The notes beneath the pieces are model-generated. The model made no database searches. It had not been told where the DNA came from and was given only the letters and a program-made list of their open reading frames with translations. 64,000 nucleotides of DNA, taken from NCBI GenBank assembly GCA_030765045.1, contig CM060969.1, positions 53,053,216-53,117,215 on the forward strand, given 5' to 3'. Below are positions 23,414-34,720 of this stretch, one piece after another. A program made the position numbers and the translations under genes. Each line of letters opens with the position of its first letter. Position 1 is the stretch's first letter. The stretch comes from Tenodera sinensis. Lineage: Eukaryota > Arthropoda > Insecta > Mantodea > Mantidae.

Positions 23414-24385
23414 ATGAAGTTGAAGCAATTGTTTCAATTTAGGATCGAGATTGTAAACACACATTTATCATGAGAAAATCTTCAAGCAGTACATTCTGCA
23501 CATTTCTATCGAAATTCCAAATCTAAGACTTGTTCTCTGTTTGCATATCAAATGTAATCAGACTGCATTAAGTTGCTCCTCGGAGATAGCAGAGTGCGAT
23601 CCCTTCTGTATCGATTCTTTCTCTTCCCTTCTTGTGGCAATAATCGAAGAGAAATGAAAGTAAGTCTTGTGGGAGAGGGTGTTGATAGTGGGATCTGGGA
23701 ACTGTTGGTGGCACTGAGAAACGGGAGGCAGGGAAAACAGTGACGGCTGGTCGACAGACAGACAGACAGCTCGCTGTAAAGTTTATTTCCTTGTACGCTA
23801 TCCATTTCTGTTTCCTTCCCTACTGCAAGAAAGTATTCCTTGCATCGCAAGCCACCAAGCATTTCCACTGAAATTGTATGTCAACAGGTTTAAAATATAG
23901 AACTTTCTGCTTACGTTTTTCTCCATTACTCATACTGAAATGTACAAAATTGTATGCTTCATGTTTGCCAATACATATATTCACTCATATGAATTAATAA
24001 TATAAAGGTCACATTGCTGTGTAGTAATACGTTTGTATAATACATTTTCGTAACTATTATACAAATTATCATTCAGGAGTTTGCATTTCTGGGCGCATTA
24101 TTTTTTGGGAGATAGTACAATTTCATGGAATTTCCGGTTATGTTGACATTGCAGGTAAATGAATTATCCTGTATTCACATGTACCAAGTTAACCTACCCT
24201 CCTATATTACGCACTTTTAAGGCCTAGGCCACTAACAATTCCATACCCTTGAACGTAACAACGTTTTGATTAGTACAAATAGGATAAAATTAAATCCATA
24301 ATTAACCATAGTAATCATCCCAGTATACTGTTATACATTAAAAATTACACTATAGTATTACAGATATGCTACACATTTTGTTTAG
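23414..24385. other. Unassigned DNA
   Basis: A short (CAGA) run lies at about 23755-23770. No other feature is supported. Confidence 0.4.
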
Positions 24386-24649
24386 TATACCAGGTGAGTC
24401 AGCTGCCCCTTATTCTCGAGTTTTATGCAATCCCCATTTTATAGTCCAACATGAAAACATCGACCCCATTACTAGGTTCTACCCGCGTAATATGGATGTT
24501 AAACACTCGATGAAATTAGTACTAATATAGATATCACATCGCCTTTTAATATATTCGTAATTAGACAGCTGACGTTTGCACTTCTGCAAATGTTCACTGG
24601 AACCAGCGAATATTACATCTTAAACGGAATGTTTACTAAACACGTTACT

Positions 24650-24725
24650 AGGTAGCTCAATTGGAACGGGCGCAAGACTCCGAAGTAATCTGTCTGCTGT
24701 GAAGGTGGTTCGAATCACCTACATG
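24650..24725 (+). mobile_element. tRNA-like fragment (pseudo-tRNA or SINE head)
   Basis: TAGCTCAATTGGAACGGGCG gives a D arm and A box, AGACTCCGAAGTAATCT could be a distorted anticodon arm, and GGTTCGAATC is a B box. The acceptor ends do not pair and the T-loop is one base too long, so it is not a functional tRNA. A T-run follows at 24732. Confidence 0.5.
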
Positions 24726-25077
24726 TACTAATTTTTTTTACCGTGCAATCCTAACAATTTACAAATTATTATTCTGAAAACTGTTATTATATTCATTTTT
24801 ATTGTTTTATTTATGTTTTATGGCATTGTTTGATGTTTCTTTATTGGTAAACTACAATTATGTACTTGTTTAAACACACCTATAGCTAGGTGCAATTGAA
24901 ATAAAGATCATTTATACACATTTGAACACAGAAAGCAAGGGAATTACATTATCAGTGTTTAACATGGAAGTTAAACTCAATTTTGCAGACAGTGAATTAT
25001 TGTGCTATTAAAAAGTTACATAGTGATATGTTTTGCGGCGCTGGAATGACCCTTTTTCTATTCCTGGAACACGACTC

Positions 25078-26198
25078 CTCTAACGAAACAAGTGCTCGAA
25101 CTGGTGACCTCCTTGGGTAATGCACGCCTGGGCACGCTGTTGGATGGAGCCCCTGACTTGGTGTAGCATGGCGGGTTGAACATTTCTACAAGCCACTGTA
25201 ATACGCTGACGAAGGGTTTCTAGATTGCCCAGCTCCTCTGCATAAATGTGTTCTTTTAAATCATCCCAGAGAAAGAAGTCAAGGAGTGTCAGATCAGGTG
25301 ACCTGGCAGGCCAGGAGACTGGTCCTTGTCTTCCTGTCCAATGACCAGGATGTGCAGCATTCAAATGATTGCAGACGATCCTCGACCGATACAGAGGAGC
25401 GCCATCGTGTTGAAACCACGTCGTCATTCGCTCCTGCAGTGGCACATTCGCTAGTAATAAGGGTTGCGCTACAGAGGAATTCCAGGTAGCGTGCTCCTGT
25501 TAGATGTCCCTGGAAGAATAATGGTCCAACAAGGTGGTATCCCAAGATTCCACACCAGAAATGTACACCCCACTACTCTTGGAATGCTGCCTCCCTTACC
25601 CAATGAGGATTATCAACACTCCTATAGCGTATATTGCGACGATTTTCAGTTCCATTGTCGTGGAATTTTGATTCGTCAGAAAACAGTATCCTAGATGCGG
25701 ATCCCACATCACTTGCTACTCGCTCCAGCAACCATTCACAAAATGTTACTCGAGCTTCGAAATCTCTCCCGTAAAGTGCAAACGATAAGGATGGAACTAA
25801 TTAGTGTTCAATATTCGCACTATATAAGATTGGCTGATGTTCATCTCCTGAGCAACTGACCGTGTACTAGTATGCGGATTGTTCTGGTTGGCGTTCAAAA
25901 CTGCTTCTGCATTAACACCCAATGTTGCTGGTGCGTGTCCATGAGGAGACATTCTTGCAAGTGACGCTGTTACACACAGACGCCTTTCAACATTCCTGAA
26001 GGTGTTTGCTGTTGGTTGTCGTCTGTTCGGATATCTCTCCCGATATAGATGCTGAGCCGCTGGTGTATTTGTTCTTGCTTCTCCGTAGATCAAAAGCATA
26101 TCTACGTACTCGTCTGTCGAATACATAGTGAAAGACTGGCAAAAAATATCGCGCGACAGCTTACGTATGGTGAATGCAGGGGTCGGCATTCGCAACAC
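25078..26198 (-). pseudogene. Tc1/mariner-superfamily transposase (frameshifted), third acidic residue at +42
   Basis: The N-terminal part (26198-25797, 133 codons) has a helix-turn-helix of the DUF4817 type: EYVDMLLIYGEA, LYRERYPNRRQPTANTF, then a second HTH, SVAQEMNISQSYIVRIL. After frameshifts, the first catalytic D appears in FSDESKF (about 25665-25685), followed by ENRRNIRYRSV, a stop, and FWCGILGYHLVGPLFF. The C-terminal frame (25445-25080) has WFQHDGAPLYRSR with the second D and SWPARSPDLTLLDFFLW with the third. I count 41 residues between the D of QHDGAP and the D of LLDFF, i.e. a DD41D arrangement rather than the common DD34D/E. At least two frameshifts and one stop make it inactive. 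It may belong to the element bounded at 24388 and 27332. Confidence 0.82.
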
Positions 26199-26409
26199 AT
26201 TACATCATGCCAGTGAAACGGTGCAGAAGTCATTATATCTGTTCAATTACAAAACGCAGACAACCAAAAACGATTAAATTATGCCCTAAACCCTCAGGGA
26301 CTTTACAATTAGATTATTGCCAATTTGGTTTCCAAGTTTTGATGAACATAAACAAAATATGTACAATGCTGAGACTCGAACCTGTGTCATTGGGGGTTAG
26401 CGGAGAGTA

Positions 26410-26636
26410 CAGAGGTATTTTTTAGAGGTGGCGTGTGTCGTAATGTTGCGCAGTAGTTCGTGGTCGATTCCACTTGTCTATTGCAAGATAAAAGGGGTGT
26501 CTGGTTAGTATCTCTTCGACTTGTAGCCCACTAGCCAGCAGTCTGCTGGTGGAAACTTACCCCCACCATCGCTTTGCGTGATGCTCGGATATGCGCGAGT
26601 GACAAGGTCACGCGCCACCTCTAAAAAATACCTCTG
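26410..26636. mobile_element. 227 bp MITE with perfect 24 bp terminal inverted repeats
   Basis: CAGAGGTATTTTTTAGAGGT with GGCG (26410-26433) is the exact reverse complement of 26613-26636. Both ends are flanked by TA (26408-26409, 26637-26638), fitting a TA target duplication. There is no coding capacity. The CAGAGG start is also seen in hAT elements, but no 8 bp duplication is present, so a Tc1/mariner-type MITE is preferred. Confidence 0.9.
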
Positions 26637-27334
26637 TACACGTCACAATCCTATTCAGCTAATTGGAGACTTGGCTGTAAGCACGTACCGCGTGCAATAC
26701 TAGGACTTGTATGCCTGGCGCTATGCCATTGCCACCTCGCAAGTTTTCGGGCTTGATTTAGCCTTTTAAGACAGTTTTAATCATTAACTGGGCGTTTTAA
26801 TATTATTACTTAAATGGCAGAAGCTGTTATGCATATTAATTGAGATGCACGTGGCAAAAATGTAAATAAACTGTAGTTTAATAATATGTCCGTTTTGACT
26901 GTGTACGGGTCCATGATGGATGAGGCGTGTCTCTAAATTTTTCCTGATTTTTGGCAGCCAATCCCTGCTCAAAGTACAAGTATCCACCATTTTCTTTTTA
27001 GCTGAGGTTGTTAGTGTACTCATATGATAGGTCCATTTTTTTCGAGGCGTTTACTGGATTACGTTGCTATGTATACTCTTAATAAAAAGTTTGTAAAATC
27101 GGCCGGAAACCGGAATTCGGTCTCAGTAAACGAGTCGTATGTGTTTGAGGTGTACTTTAGCGAGGAGTACGTTCTGTACCTTAAACCACTGTTGCTCTCA
27201 ATTTTGCGCATTCCTCTCTTTAAGAACGTCAAGCAATACATATTAGTAAGCGCAAAACTGAACTAAGGCGCACATGCCGTTAGATGGGTGGCGTACCTTC
27301 CAAAAAAATGAGACGCGGCTGACTCCCCGGTATA

Positions 27335-28734
27335 GGAAACAGGTTATTGGAATACACCTAAAATCTACCTTGACACTTTTCCTCCATTATGTCCGCGACC
27401 TGATTATATTTGCTGATATTCCATCTGTTAGGTTGCATTAGTATCGACAACTGTTCGTAAAACATAACCATGGTAAAGCTACGGCCATAGTTGGTGTTAT
27501 TCCATCCGTATGTTGCCACAGAAGTCCTTGTTTTTGAATCCGTTGCAGAGAAGCCAATCGACAGATTTTAAAACAAGATTCTGTTTAGACGCCATATTAA
27601 TCTGTGGACGCTATTGCATTTGTCTGTGTGCGTGGTTTTGTCTTGAATTGTTTTAAACCATTATATGTTGTTAAAGTTACTGTTGTTACTTTTGTGTTCG
27701 CAACATGGTAGTGCATTAAATATATATTACAATATTTAAAGTTCGGAAGCAATTTTACCCAAAAGTGTTATTGTAGAACAAGATTTGTTGAAGGTGAATA
27801 GATTTGTGTGTTCTGTTGTAACGATGTTCGTGCATTATTATCGTTTGAAAGCGTGTTACTACAATATTTGAGGTTAGAAGTAATGCTTTCATAATGTAGG
27901 TTGGCAGTAATATCTGGTGTAAGATCGGCTATATTGAATTCTTGGGAATTGCCGATAAGCTGTTCCACCTTTAGTTTATAGATGAACCACATGATATATT
28001 TTGTTTATATACACAGCAACTCGGTTTTCATGCCAGAGCCTCCGAGATGGTATTCATTTATGTGACTATTGTCAAGTGGGAATGAAGAACTTTGCTCATC
28101 TACAGAAAAGCGTAGTGCATCAATATGCTTGTCATCTATGGGAAGGTCCAAATTAATGCAGGATATTTTTGCCAATTCTATCAAGGTTAATCCAACAGGC
28201 TGCACCCAGTCCACACCCTAGCATCCTAAAACGCCATGTGAAGGCCTTACACCAGAGTTTGAACTCTTTCCAAGAGTCCGATGTCACATAACCATACAAA
28301 TTTTTGAAAGTTGGGACGGGCATTTTGAAAGCCACCAGTAGTTCAATAAGATGTTATCTAATTATTGTCAATATTTCAGTTATATTTCCTACGTCCTCCA
28401 TATTTTAGAGATCCTTACACTTAAATAAGATGTTTCTGGGCTGTGGCATCTGTAATGCACATTTATAGCCGGGTGAAGACAGGGAGATAGTTTACTGTTA
28501 AAAAAAGTAGTGAAAGCCCTGATACTGTATATACTTTATGTGGTCTAATGAGAAACGAAAGAAGAACACATTTCAAAGTGGACAGCCGTACATACCCTAA
28601 CGAATAAGCTACAAAAGATTTATTCAACCCAGGATTAGGGTTAGGGTTATACCACAAAGGGGGACAACCGGCACAGTTATATTTATATGTTGTATAATAC
28701 AGATCAATTGCGGCAATCATCTCTCAGATGAAGG
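27335..28734. other. Unassigned DNA with three small minus-strand open frames
   Basis: Open frames at 28335-28153, 28214-28005 and 27992-27768 lie close together on the minus strand, overlapping or nearly adjacent. They contain no motif I recognise. They might be remnants of one decayed coding sequence, but this is unsupported. Confidence 0.3.
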
Positions 28735-29160
28735 GGATGACAGCAAGGAACCACGCGGCTACGGCCGCAGGCAGACATGTCGCAGAGACGCCCGGATGTC
28801 CCTAAGAATTCCAAATTCGAAGACTCGCTCCACTACTGGACCTGGCTAGGGAGGACCATGAACAACCTGTAGGCCAAGCTACTCTCTAGTGTTCACAAGG
28901 AATACTCTTCCTTTGAGTAAGCATCCGTACCATCTGTCGGCACCGCCATACACCACGAAACGTAGAAGCACACCTGAAAGATGAGAAGCAAACGGACAGA
29001 TAGGAAAATTATGGAAAGAAAGGGAAACCATTCCAGCGTTCACCTACCGACCAAGAAAAGCCGGGAAAAGTCTAGCGTCAGAATGGGTGGTTATCGGGAA
29101 TTAAACTCAGGATCTCATAAATGCGAGCCTCACCCATTACTACAGTCATCTAACTCGGTA
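28735..29160 (-). mobile_element. tRNA-derived SINE, family B (diverged)
   Basis: On the minus strand it begins CGAGTTAGATGACTGTAGTA (compare CGAGCAGGATGTCTCAGGTG in the 662 bp copy), with a B-box-like GAGTTTAATTCCC. A body follows with CTTTCCATAATTTTCCTATC, paralleling the copy at 17923-18584. No clear target duplication was found. Confidence 0.6.
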
Positions 29161-29344
29161 TTATTGATCTAGGTTTCATATTGTAATGAATTCCACATTT
29201 TTCATACAGCAAGTTTTTGCCTATATTTTATGGTTTCCCGAACTTTGAATTTCAAGAATGAAGAAATCTTTAACTGTTGAAAGAAGTTTCAAGTTTGAGA
29301 TGTCAATACCTTAAGCATGTGAATTAAATTAAACCGAGAAAAAA

Positions 29345-29537
29345 ATCTAATGTGTTACACTCACATGACTTTCCCTACTCTTGTACTTACTATTCTTACA
29401 AGCTCTTATTCCTCTACTTTCTTCATGTTAGTTGAGATAAACATTTGCAGAAATGATCTTAATGCTAATTTTCTTGTAGGTGTAAGGGGAATATGGGAAT
29501 ACAGTATGCCTTAAGCGATAGTTAAATGTTTTAAGAG
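29345..29537 (+). repeat. Family R repeat, copy D, 5' part
   Basis: AATCTAATGTGTTACACTCA through AAACATTTGCAGAAATGATC and TTGTAGGTGTAAGGGGAATA. It is interrupted at TTTTAAGAG by the hAT-like insertion and continues at 30620. Confidence 0.85.
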
Positions 29538-29545
29538 TGATCACT

Positions 29546-30611
29546 AGGGCCCGGATTTTTAGGTTCTTAAAATTAACTTTTAGTTATTTTTGTATCTTAA
29601 AAAAGTTTTTTTGTTCTTTAACCTCCTGAAATAGTTTTTATATTATTATTGTTTATTAATTTTATTATTAATTGTCCTCTTTTTTATAGCAATGTTGCTA
29701 ATATGTCCTATAGATCCTTTGTGCTGCTCAAAATGCTATTTTTGGCCAGAGGGCACCTAAAATTATAGTTCATACGCTGTGCGCATTATAACATGTGTTT
29801 AATCCTTACCCGCATTCCAACATTCGAGAACAGATCGTACAGGTTCTGCTGTACGGTATGTTTATCTGCACAGCACCTAGCCGCTTAATGCGACTTTATC
29901 TGTGCAGTATAGAAGATATTAATATTTATTCAAGCTTTTGTGTCTGTGGGCATGGTTTCTTTCGCTTTTGGCAGATTTAGCAAAATATTACTTGGCCATC
30001 TGTGGTGAAGTTCGGATCGTTACCTACCCACTGACGATTCAACCACCTTCGAGATGAGTTGACTTTAAGCATGACATTGGCTCCTTAAATTACCTGCCTA
30101 ATCTTAGGAACAACTAACTTCTAACAATGTAGCAATTGTATGCATTAACAATACACAATAGCCGACTGAACATAACGGTTAGTGTTTTTAAACTTGAGTT
30201 TATGGTGTGTTCTCCTAATGACCCCTTTCCCCTCGACAACAGTCCCCACATTTCTTGCTTGCAACAATACAGAGCTTGGTCCCACACAGCTAAATACAAG
30301 TCAGTTGCCTCTTGCATTGCTGCCATTACTTCTCTAAGTGAAAAGACGTAGCAAAGATGTAACACTCAAAGTCCATTCATAATTTCATAAATATCTTATT
30401 TTCCCATTTTAAAATAACTTTTTTTTTCATTTTAAAATAAATAGGAGATTTAGCCTCTTTTAGGTTTTAAAGTCTCATTTAGCCACTTTTAGGTTTTATA
30501 AGATTCAAGCATTTGGCTTCGATGATCATGAAACGGATAATTAAATTAAAACACTGCAGTTAACTATCAAGGAACAAAATAGTTAAAAAAACTAAGAATC
30601 CGGGCCCTAGC
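29546..30611. mobile_element. hAT-like non-autonomous element inserted in R copy D
   Basis: The ends AGGGCCCGGATTTTTAGG (29546 on) and AAGAATCCGGGCCCT (about 30595-30609) are inverted repeats. The insertion is flanked by an 8 bp direct repeat, TGATCACT (29538-29545 and 30612-30619), and splits an otherwise colinear R repeat. An 8 bp duplication is the hAT hallmark. The core of the duplicate is palindromic, so the exact end is ambiguous by a few bases. Internal frames (29795-29980 +, 30365-30114 -) resemble nothing I know. TTTTAGGTTTTA-type subterminal repeats occur at 30460-30500. Confidence 0.8.
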
Positions 30612-30619
30612 TGATCACT

Positions 30620-31049
30620 ATGTGATGTCCTTGAAATTCCGTTCCGTTTGCACGGCCAAGAGATAAAAAATGAATAACGACCTTCTATTTGAGAAAAGTT
30701 TAAATATTGCAGAACTCGCTCAAAAAACAAGGAAGTGGTTGCCTACACATATAAAAAAAATGCATTTGTACATAACTTAAAAATAAAATTGTTCGAAAAC
30801 TGTTCTATGTAAAGGGCAGTTTAGGGTGGAGCAATTTTCTTCAAAATGTTCGTGTCACATCCTTGAAAGCTAGCACACGCGCAAACACATACACACACAC
30901 ACACACACAAACACACACCTTTTTTTCTAAAAATGCTCTTTTAGAGCTCATGGGCTCAACACACATATTTCCGGTGAAATCTCGACATCGAAATTTTGGG
31001 TCGAATACAATACTTTCCCTACTTCCCATACGTAGTTGAGAAAGTAAAA
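30620..31049 (+). repeat. Family R repeat, copy D, 3' part
   Basis: Resumes at TGAAATTCCGTTCCGTTTGC and ends CGTAGTTGAGAAAGTAAAA. The middle third is partly deleted around 30780. A (CA)n tract of about 38 bp lies at 30882-30919, where the family has a CA-rich patch. Confidence 0.85.
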
Positions 31050-31361
31050 GACATACCCATTGTTCATGGATATGCTAGAATTTGATACAACTCTTCTCGC
31101 TGTATTCCTTAAAGATTGAACTTCATTTTGGTAGTTTCGAATTTTCGATTATGCCTTATGCTGTCCATAAATCGATCGGATGCAACGTAACCACATTCTT
31201 CTGTATGAATGAATGAGTTAATATCTTCTTTAAACTTTACATAACATTTGCAAAACGTATTATTTCCCGTGGAGTTGCTTATTACTTGCTCTGATACGTA
31301 TATAAGTACTCTATTGTTTGAGGATTTCTGAATTTCAAAAAAGTAGTTTTAGAGAAAGGTC

Positions 31362-31368
31362 CGTTATG

Positions 31369-31399
<31 letters not shown>

Positions 31400-32090
31400 G
31401 TGTGTTTGTGTGTGTGAATAGTATTACTCAAAAATGAAAAGGCACTTAAAAACCAAAGTTGGTGTTTAACATCTTTCAGCGATGCGACACGAAGGTTTTG
31501 AAGAAAATTCCTCCACTCTAAAGCACCCTTTACGTGGGTTTTTTGAAGGTTTTTATTTTCTCACAAATGGCTATAATGATTTTGATGAAAATTCGATGTG
31601 TTTTTATGATATTTTTTTGCGACAAATGAAATATTTTGAATTTTCTGGTTTGAACCTATGTAGTCCTGCTTACCCTTGATGACTTTTGCATAACTGGTAA
31701 ACCATAAGAAATAGGCCAAACCTTACTATATAAAAATGTAGATAAGGTTAAAACACAAATTGTGCACAAAATAATTTTTTGTGGTGTGAAGCGCTTCGGA
31801 AATAATGCAAAACTGACACAAATGACAAGGAATAAGTACTTCTAGTTTTCTCAAATGCAAGGTTGTTATATAGCTTTTAATCTCTTGGCCGTGCAAAGAG
31901 AACGGAAATTCAGCGTTTTCTTTTAGCGATCAGCTTTCAAAGATATGACTGCCGTTCAAAGTCTACTGTATTCCCATATTTCCCTTGAATTTACAAACAA
32001 ACCTGCAATTTCTAAAAATGTTTATCTCGACTAGCGCGAAGAGCACAGAGGAATAAAGTTTTGTAAGTCTACAACTTTTCTACATTTTTT
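31362..32090 (-). repeat. Family R repeat, copy E
   Basis: Reverse complement of the family: a (GT)n tract at 31366-31415, then GCGACACGAAGGTTTTGAAG, TTTTGCATAACTGGTAAACC and TGTTTATCTCGACTAG. The distal 3' end is missing. Confidence 0.85.
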
Positions 32091-32735
32091 TCATATAGAC
32101 AGTCATTTCATTGTTGTTAGTGAAAAATTCTATAAGAATTGATGGGACTAAACATCTAATAAGTCGGACACATAACCTCGAGTAAATAACTAAAGCTTTG
32201 CTTTGAGTCTAATAATTTTCATACCTTTACAAGTGCATCTAGCACCAAGAACCTGGTTTAGATGCACAGTCACATTCCCTTTACGCTTCAGTATCATAAG
32301 GCCGGCTGGATGGCGTTTAGAAAAGACGGCTGAGCTTATTTTTGGAATATACTTTATTTTTACTCATGTTATATTCTAAAATAAAATTTATCTTGCAATA
32401 CCAAACTGTCGAGCAATTACTTTCCCGAATATTAAAATTATTTCTCTGAGCTGGATTGTATAACATAATCAAATTTCCTTGCTTAAACATCCTAATTATG
32501 CTAATATCCGAATGAAACTTTCTGTATTTTGCGTTAACAACCAATTTTTTGCTATGCAAAGTAATATATACCCTCTTTCAGCCGTGTTTACTCATTACTG
32601 TTGCATTATTTCGTCTATGTAAAATAAATAAAACAATATAGTACACAGTAAAATAATGCCATTATCATTATTAAATTACAAAAGTACTGCACATACCAAA
32701 GCACCAAATAGGTGAAATCTGATATTTGTTCTTCG
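32091..32735. other. Unassigned AT-rich DNA
   Basis: No supported feature. Confidence 0.4.
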
Positions 32736-33447
32736 TTTTACTTTCTCTACTGTTTGCGTGAGAAAAAAATTGCATCCCATCTAAAAGTTTGACACCGAGA
32801 TTTCAACGAAAATAGAGGTTTTGTGGTCTTCTAAATCCACTTACAAAATATAAAAAGGTCTACGTGTCTGCGAATAATTGAGGACGAAATGTTGGGTTCA
32901 ATATCAAATTTGGTATTTAGGTTCAGCATCCTCTAAGGATACAAGTATGTTTTCAAGACTATCTCTATGTTCCAAACATGGACATTTTTTGGGTATTTTG
33001 GGTTTTGTACAAAATTTCTCTAAAATTTTTAATTACAATACAATACATTTGTAAGATATTTACTTGAAAAATAAAATTTATATGTTACATTTTCTGCAAA
33101 TAACCTGTGAGGTGCTGTTAATTCGGAATAACTTTTGTATAATTTGTAAACCGTAAGAGGTAGACACAATTTTACTGCAGAAAATATATAGATTTCTATT
33201 TATGCCAAATAACTTTTTTGTAGCGCTATCTGTTTTCGAGTCACTCTTTGATGTTCGTTTGAATTTTCAAATACTTATAGTTTTACCAAGTGTGAAACAG
33301 TAATGTAAAGAGAATATAACTTTTAAACAAGTAATAGTCACCAGTTTTGACAGTTACTTAATTGTACTGTAATAATATATAAATAATATTATATATAATG
33401 AAACAACACCATTTCTGAAAATGTTCATATCGATTAACATGAAGTGG
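32736..33447 (-). repeat. Family R repeat, copy F (strongly diverged)
   Basis: It begins TTTTACTTTCTCTAC, the complement of the family 3' end, with CACCGAGATTTCAACG, TTTGTAAACCGTAAGAGGTA and ATGTTCATATCGATTAACAT in order. It is cut off by the SINE at 33449. Confidence 0.65.
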
Positions 33448-33448
33448 A

Positions 33449-33745
33449 TCGCGCGAGATAGCTCAGCACTAACGTGAGGTTTTGGGAAGTCGTGGGTTTG
33501 ATTCCTGAGGTCAACAGCCGCGACCTATAGTTACTCGGGTCACCAGGTAATTGGTGGGAAGGGTAATTACACACCCCGCGAATTTTCTGGCCTTTCGTTT
33601 AATTTCATGTCATTTACATCAGTGTTGTCTGTTGACCTTGTTGCGACTGTGGCACCTGTCCGTGGGTGGGGACTAGACTTTGAGGTAGTGGCGTTGTGGT
33701 CGTTTGTCCCAGGAGGAACCACCAGTCGAAACGTGATGAGAAGCT
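33449..33745 (+). mobile_element. tRNA-derived SINE, family E
   Basis: GCGAGATAGCTCAGCACTAA is a good A box and GTGGGTTTGATTCCTGAG a good B box at tRNA spacing. The body contains GTCACCAGGTAATTGGTGGG and TTGTTGCGACTGTGGCACC. It inserted into or beside the truncated R copy F. Confidence 0.75.
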
Positions 33746-34030
33746 CTGTTTTTTTTTTCTTTTTTTTTCTGGGTTAGTGTTTAACGCCCACGTTTACTAC
33801 ATGGGGCACCCCAGGCGGTGCCCCTGATGATAAAGGAATGAAGATGGAGCACTGGTGAAATGAGATAGCTGGGGAAACCGGAAGAACCCGGAGGAAACCC
33901 GTCCCTGCGCCGGTTTATGCACCACAAATCCCACAAGTGGTAGCCTGGGATCAAACCCGGGCGCTTTGGCGGGCAGCAAATGGTCGTCATCGCTAATGTT
34001 GGTCTCGCGAGTCAGTGCCTGAGCTGCAAC
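33746..34030 (-). mobile_element. tRNA-derived SINE, family D, with poly(A) tail
   Basis: On the minus strand: B box GGGTTTGATCCC; central domain TTTCCTCCGGGTTCTTCCGG followed by TTTCCCC, as in families A and D; GATAAAGG-type text; GGGGCACCGCCTGGGGTGCC, which can fold back; GTTAAACACTAACCC; and an A-rich tail (the T-runs at 33751-33775). It lies tail to tail with the plus-strand SINE at 33449. Confidence 0.75.
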
Positions 34031-34437
34031 GCAACTTGTATGGGACAACATCCTCTCCTCTCTGAACCTCCATAAACAGCGATGCATATTCTACTCACAG
34101 TAACGTTTTTAAAATCACAAAAACTCTATTTAGGACTGAATGAGAGAAGAAATATACTCGTATCTTCCATAGTGAAACAAGAAAGTGACATTAATACGTA
34201 CTTTGTGCTCCAAAGTATTAATGGGTGTCAATATGTCCCAACCAACATATTCAGTTTCTCAAAACATGTTTGTCCCCTAACATCGGCAAGTATAGAATTA
34301 TAAACCACTCTCTAGCACACGATGAGACAACACACATAAATTAGTAGGCTCAATTAGTAATCTTTATTTTTGGTGAAAAAGAGAATCTTCGTGTACACAA
34401 ATTACTGTTGAATCTTGTAACTCTTAAGGAGCAAACA
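34031..34437. other. Unassigned DNA
   Basis: No supported feature. Confidence 0.4.
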
Positions 34438-34720
34438 ACAGGAGAATAACTGTTCCGAGTATTGAAAGTTACAGTAGGAAAATGTCGGGACTGGAAAAGA
34501 CTGATATCAGCGCCGATAGATGGTGCTCCAGCAATGATTGGGGAAAAAAGTATATGGTATGGAGATGAAAGTAATTCTTCAAAATGTTACAAATGCCCCA
34601 AAAGATACACTTTTTCCATTGTAGTATCCATCAAGAGGTACTGTGTGGAAATATTGTATTCACAGAACAGATACTAATGGATATTGCTATTAAGACTATT
34701 AACAGAATTAGTTCGTGCAA
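34438..34720 (+). pseudogene. hAT transposase catalytic-core fragment
   Basis: The plus strand reads RDWKRLISAPIDGAPAMIGE, the DGAPAM block conserved in hAT transposases of the ZBED/SCAND3-like group. After a frameshift it reads FHCSIHQEVLCGNIVFTEQI, the matching C-H-QE block. Both ends are lost and at least one frameshift is present. It is not obviously part of the hAT relics at 43.4-44.8 kb, though those come from a related lineage. Confidence 0.75.

Larger units (their letters stand above)
24388..27332 (-). mobile_element. Candidate Tc1/mariner-superfamily element bounded by imperfect TIRs
   Basis: TACCAGGTGAGTCAGC at 24388 faces GCTGACTCCCCGGTA ending at 27332, an imperfect terminal inverted repeat. 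Each end is flanked by TA (24386-24387, 27333-27334), as expected for this superfamily. The enclosed 2.9 kb holds the broken minus-strand transposase, a tRNA-like insert and a MITE. The ends could be a coincidence because the TIR is short and imperfect. Confidence 0.35.

Noticed and set aside
24650..24725. Functional tRNA gene
   Set aside because: The acceptor stem does not pair, the anticodon arm is distorted and the T-loop length is wrong, so it is a pseudo-tRNA or SINE head.
26410..26636. Assignment of the MITE to hAT because of the CAGAGG start
   Set aside because: The flanks show TA on both sides and no 8 bp duplication.
28005..28335. Neighbouring minus-strand frames as exons of a host gene
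   Set aside because: No recognised domain, no convincing splice sites and no codon-level evidence.
28625..28650. Telomere-like TTAGGGTTAGGG
   Set aside because: Only two units, and insect telomeres typically use TTAGG; treated as chance.
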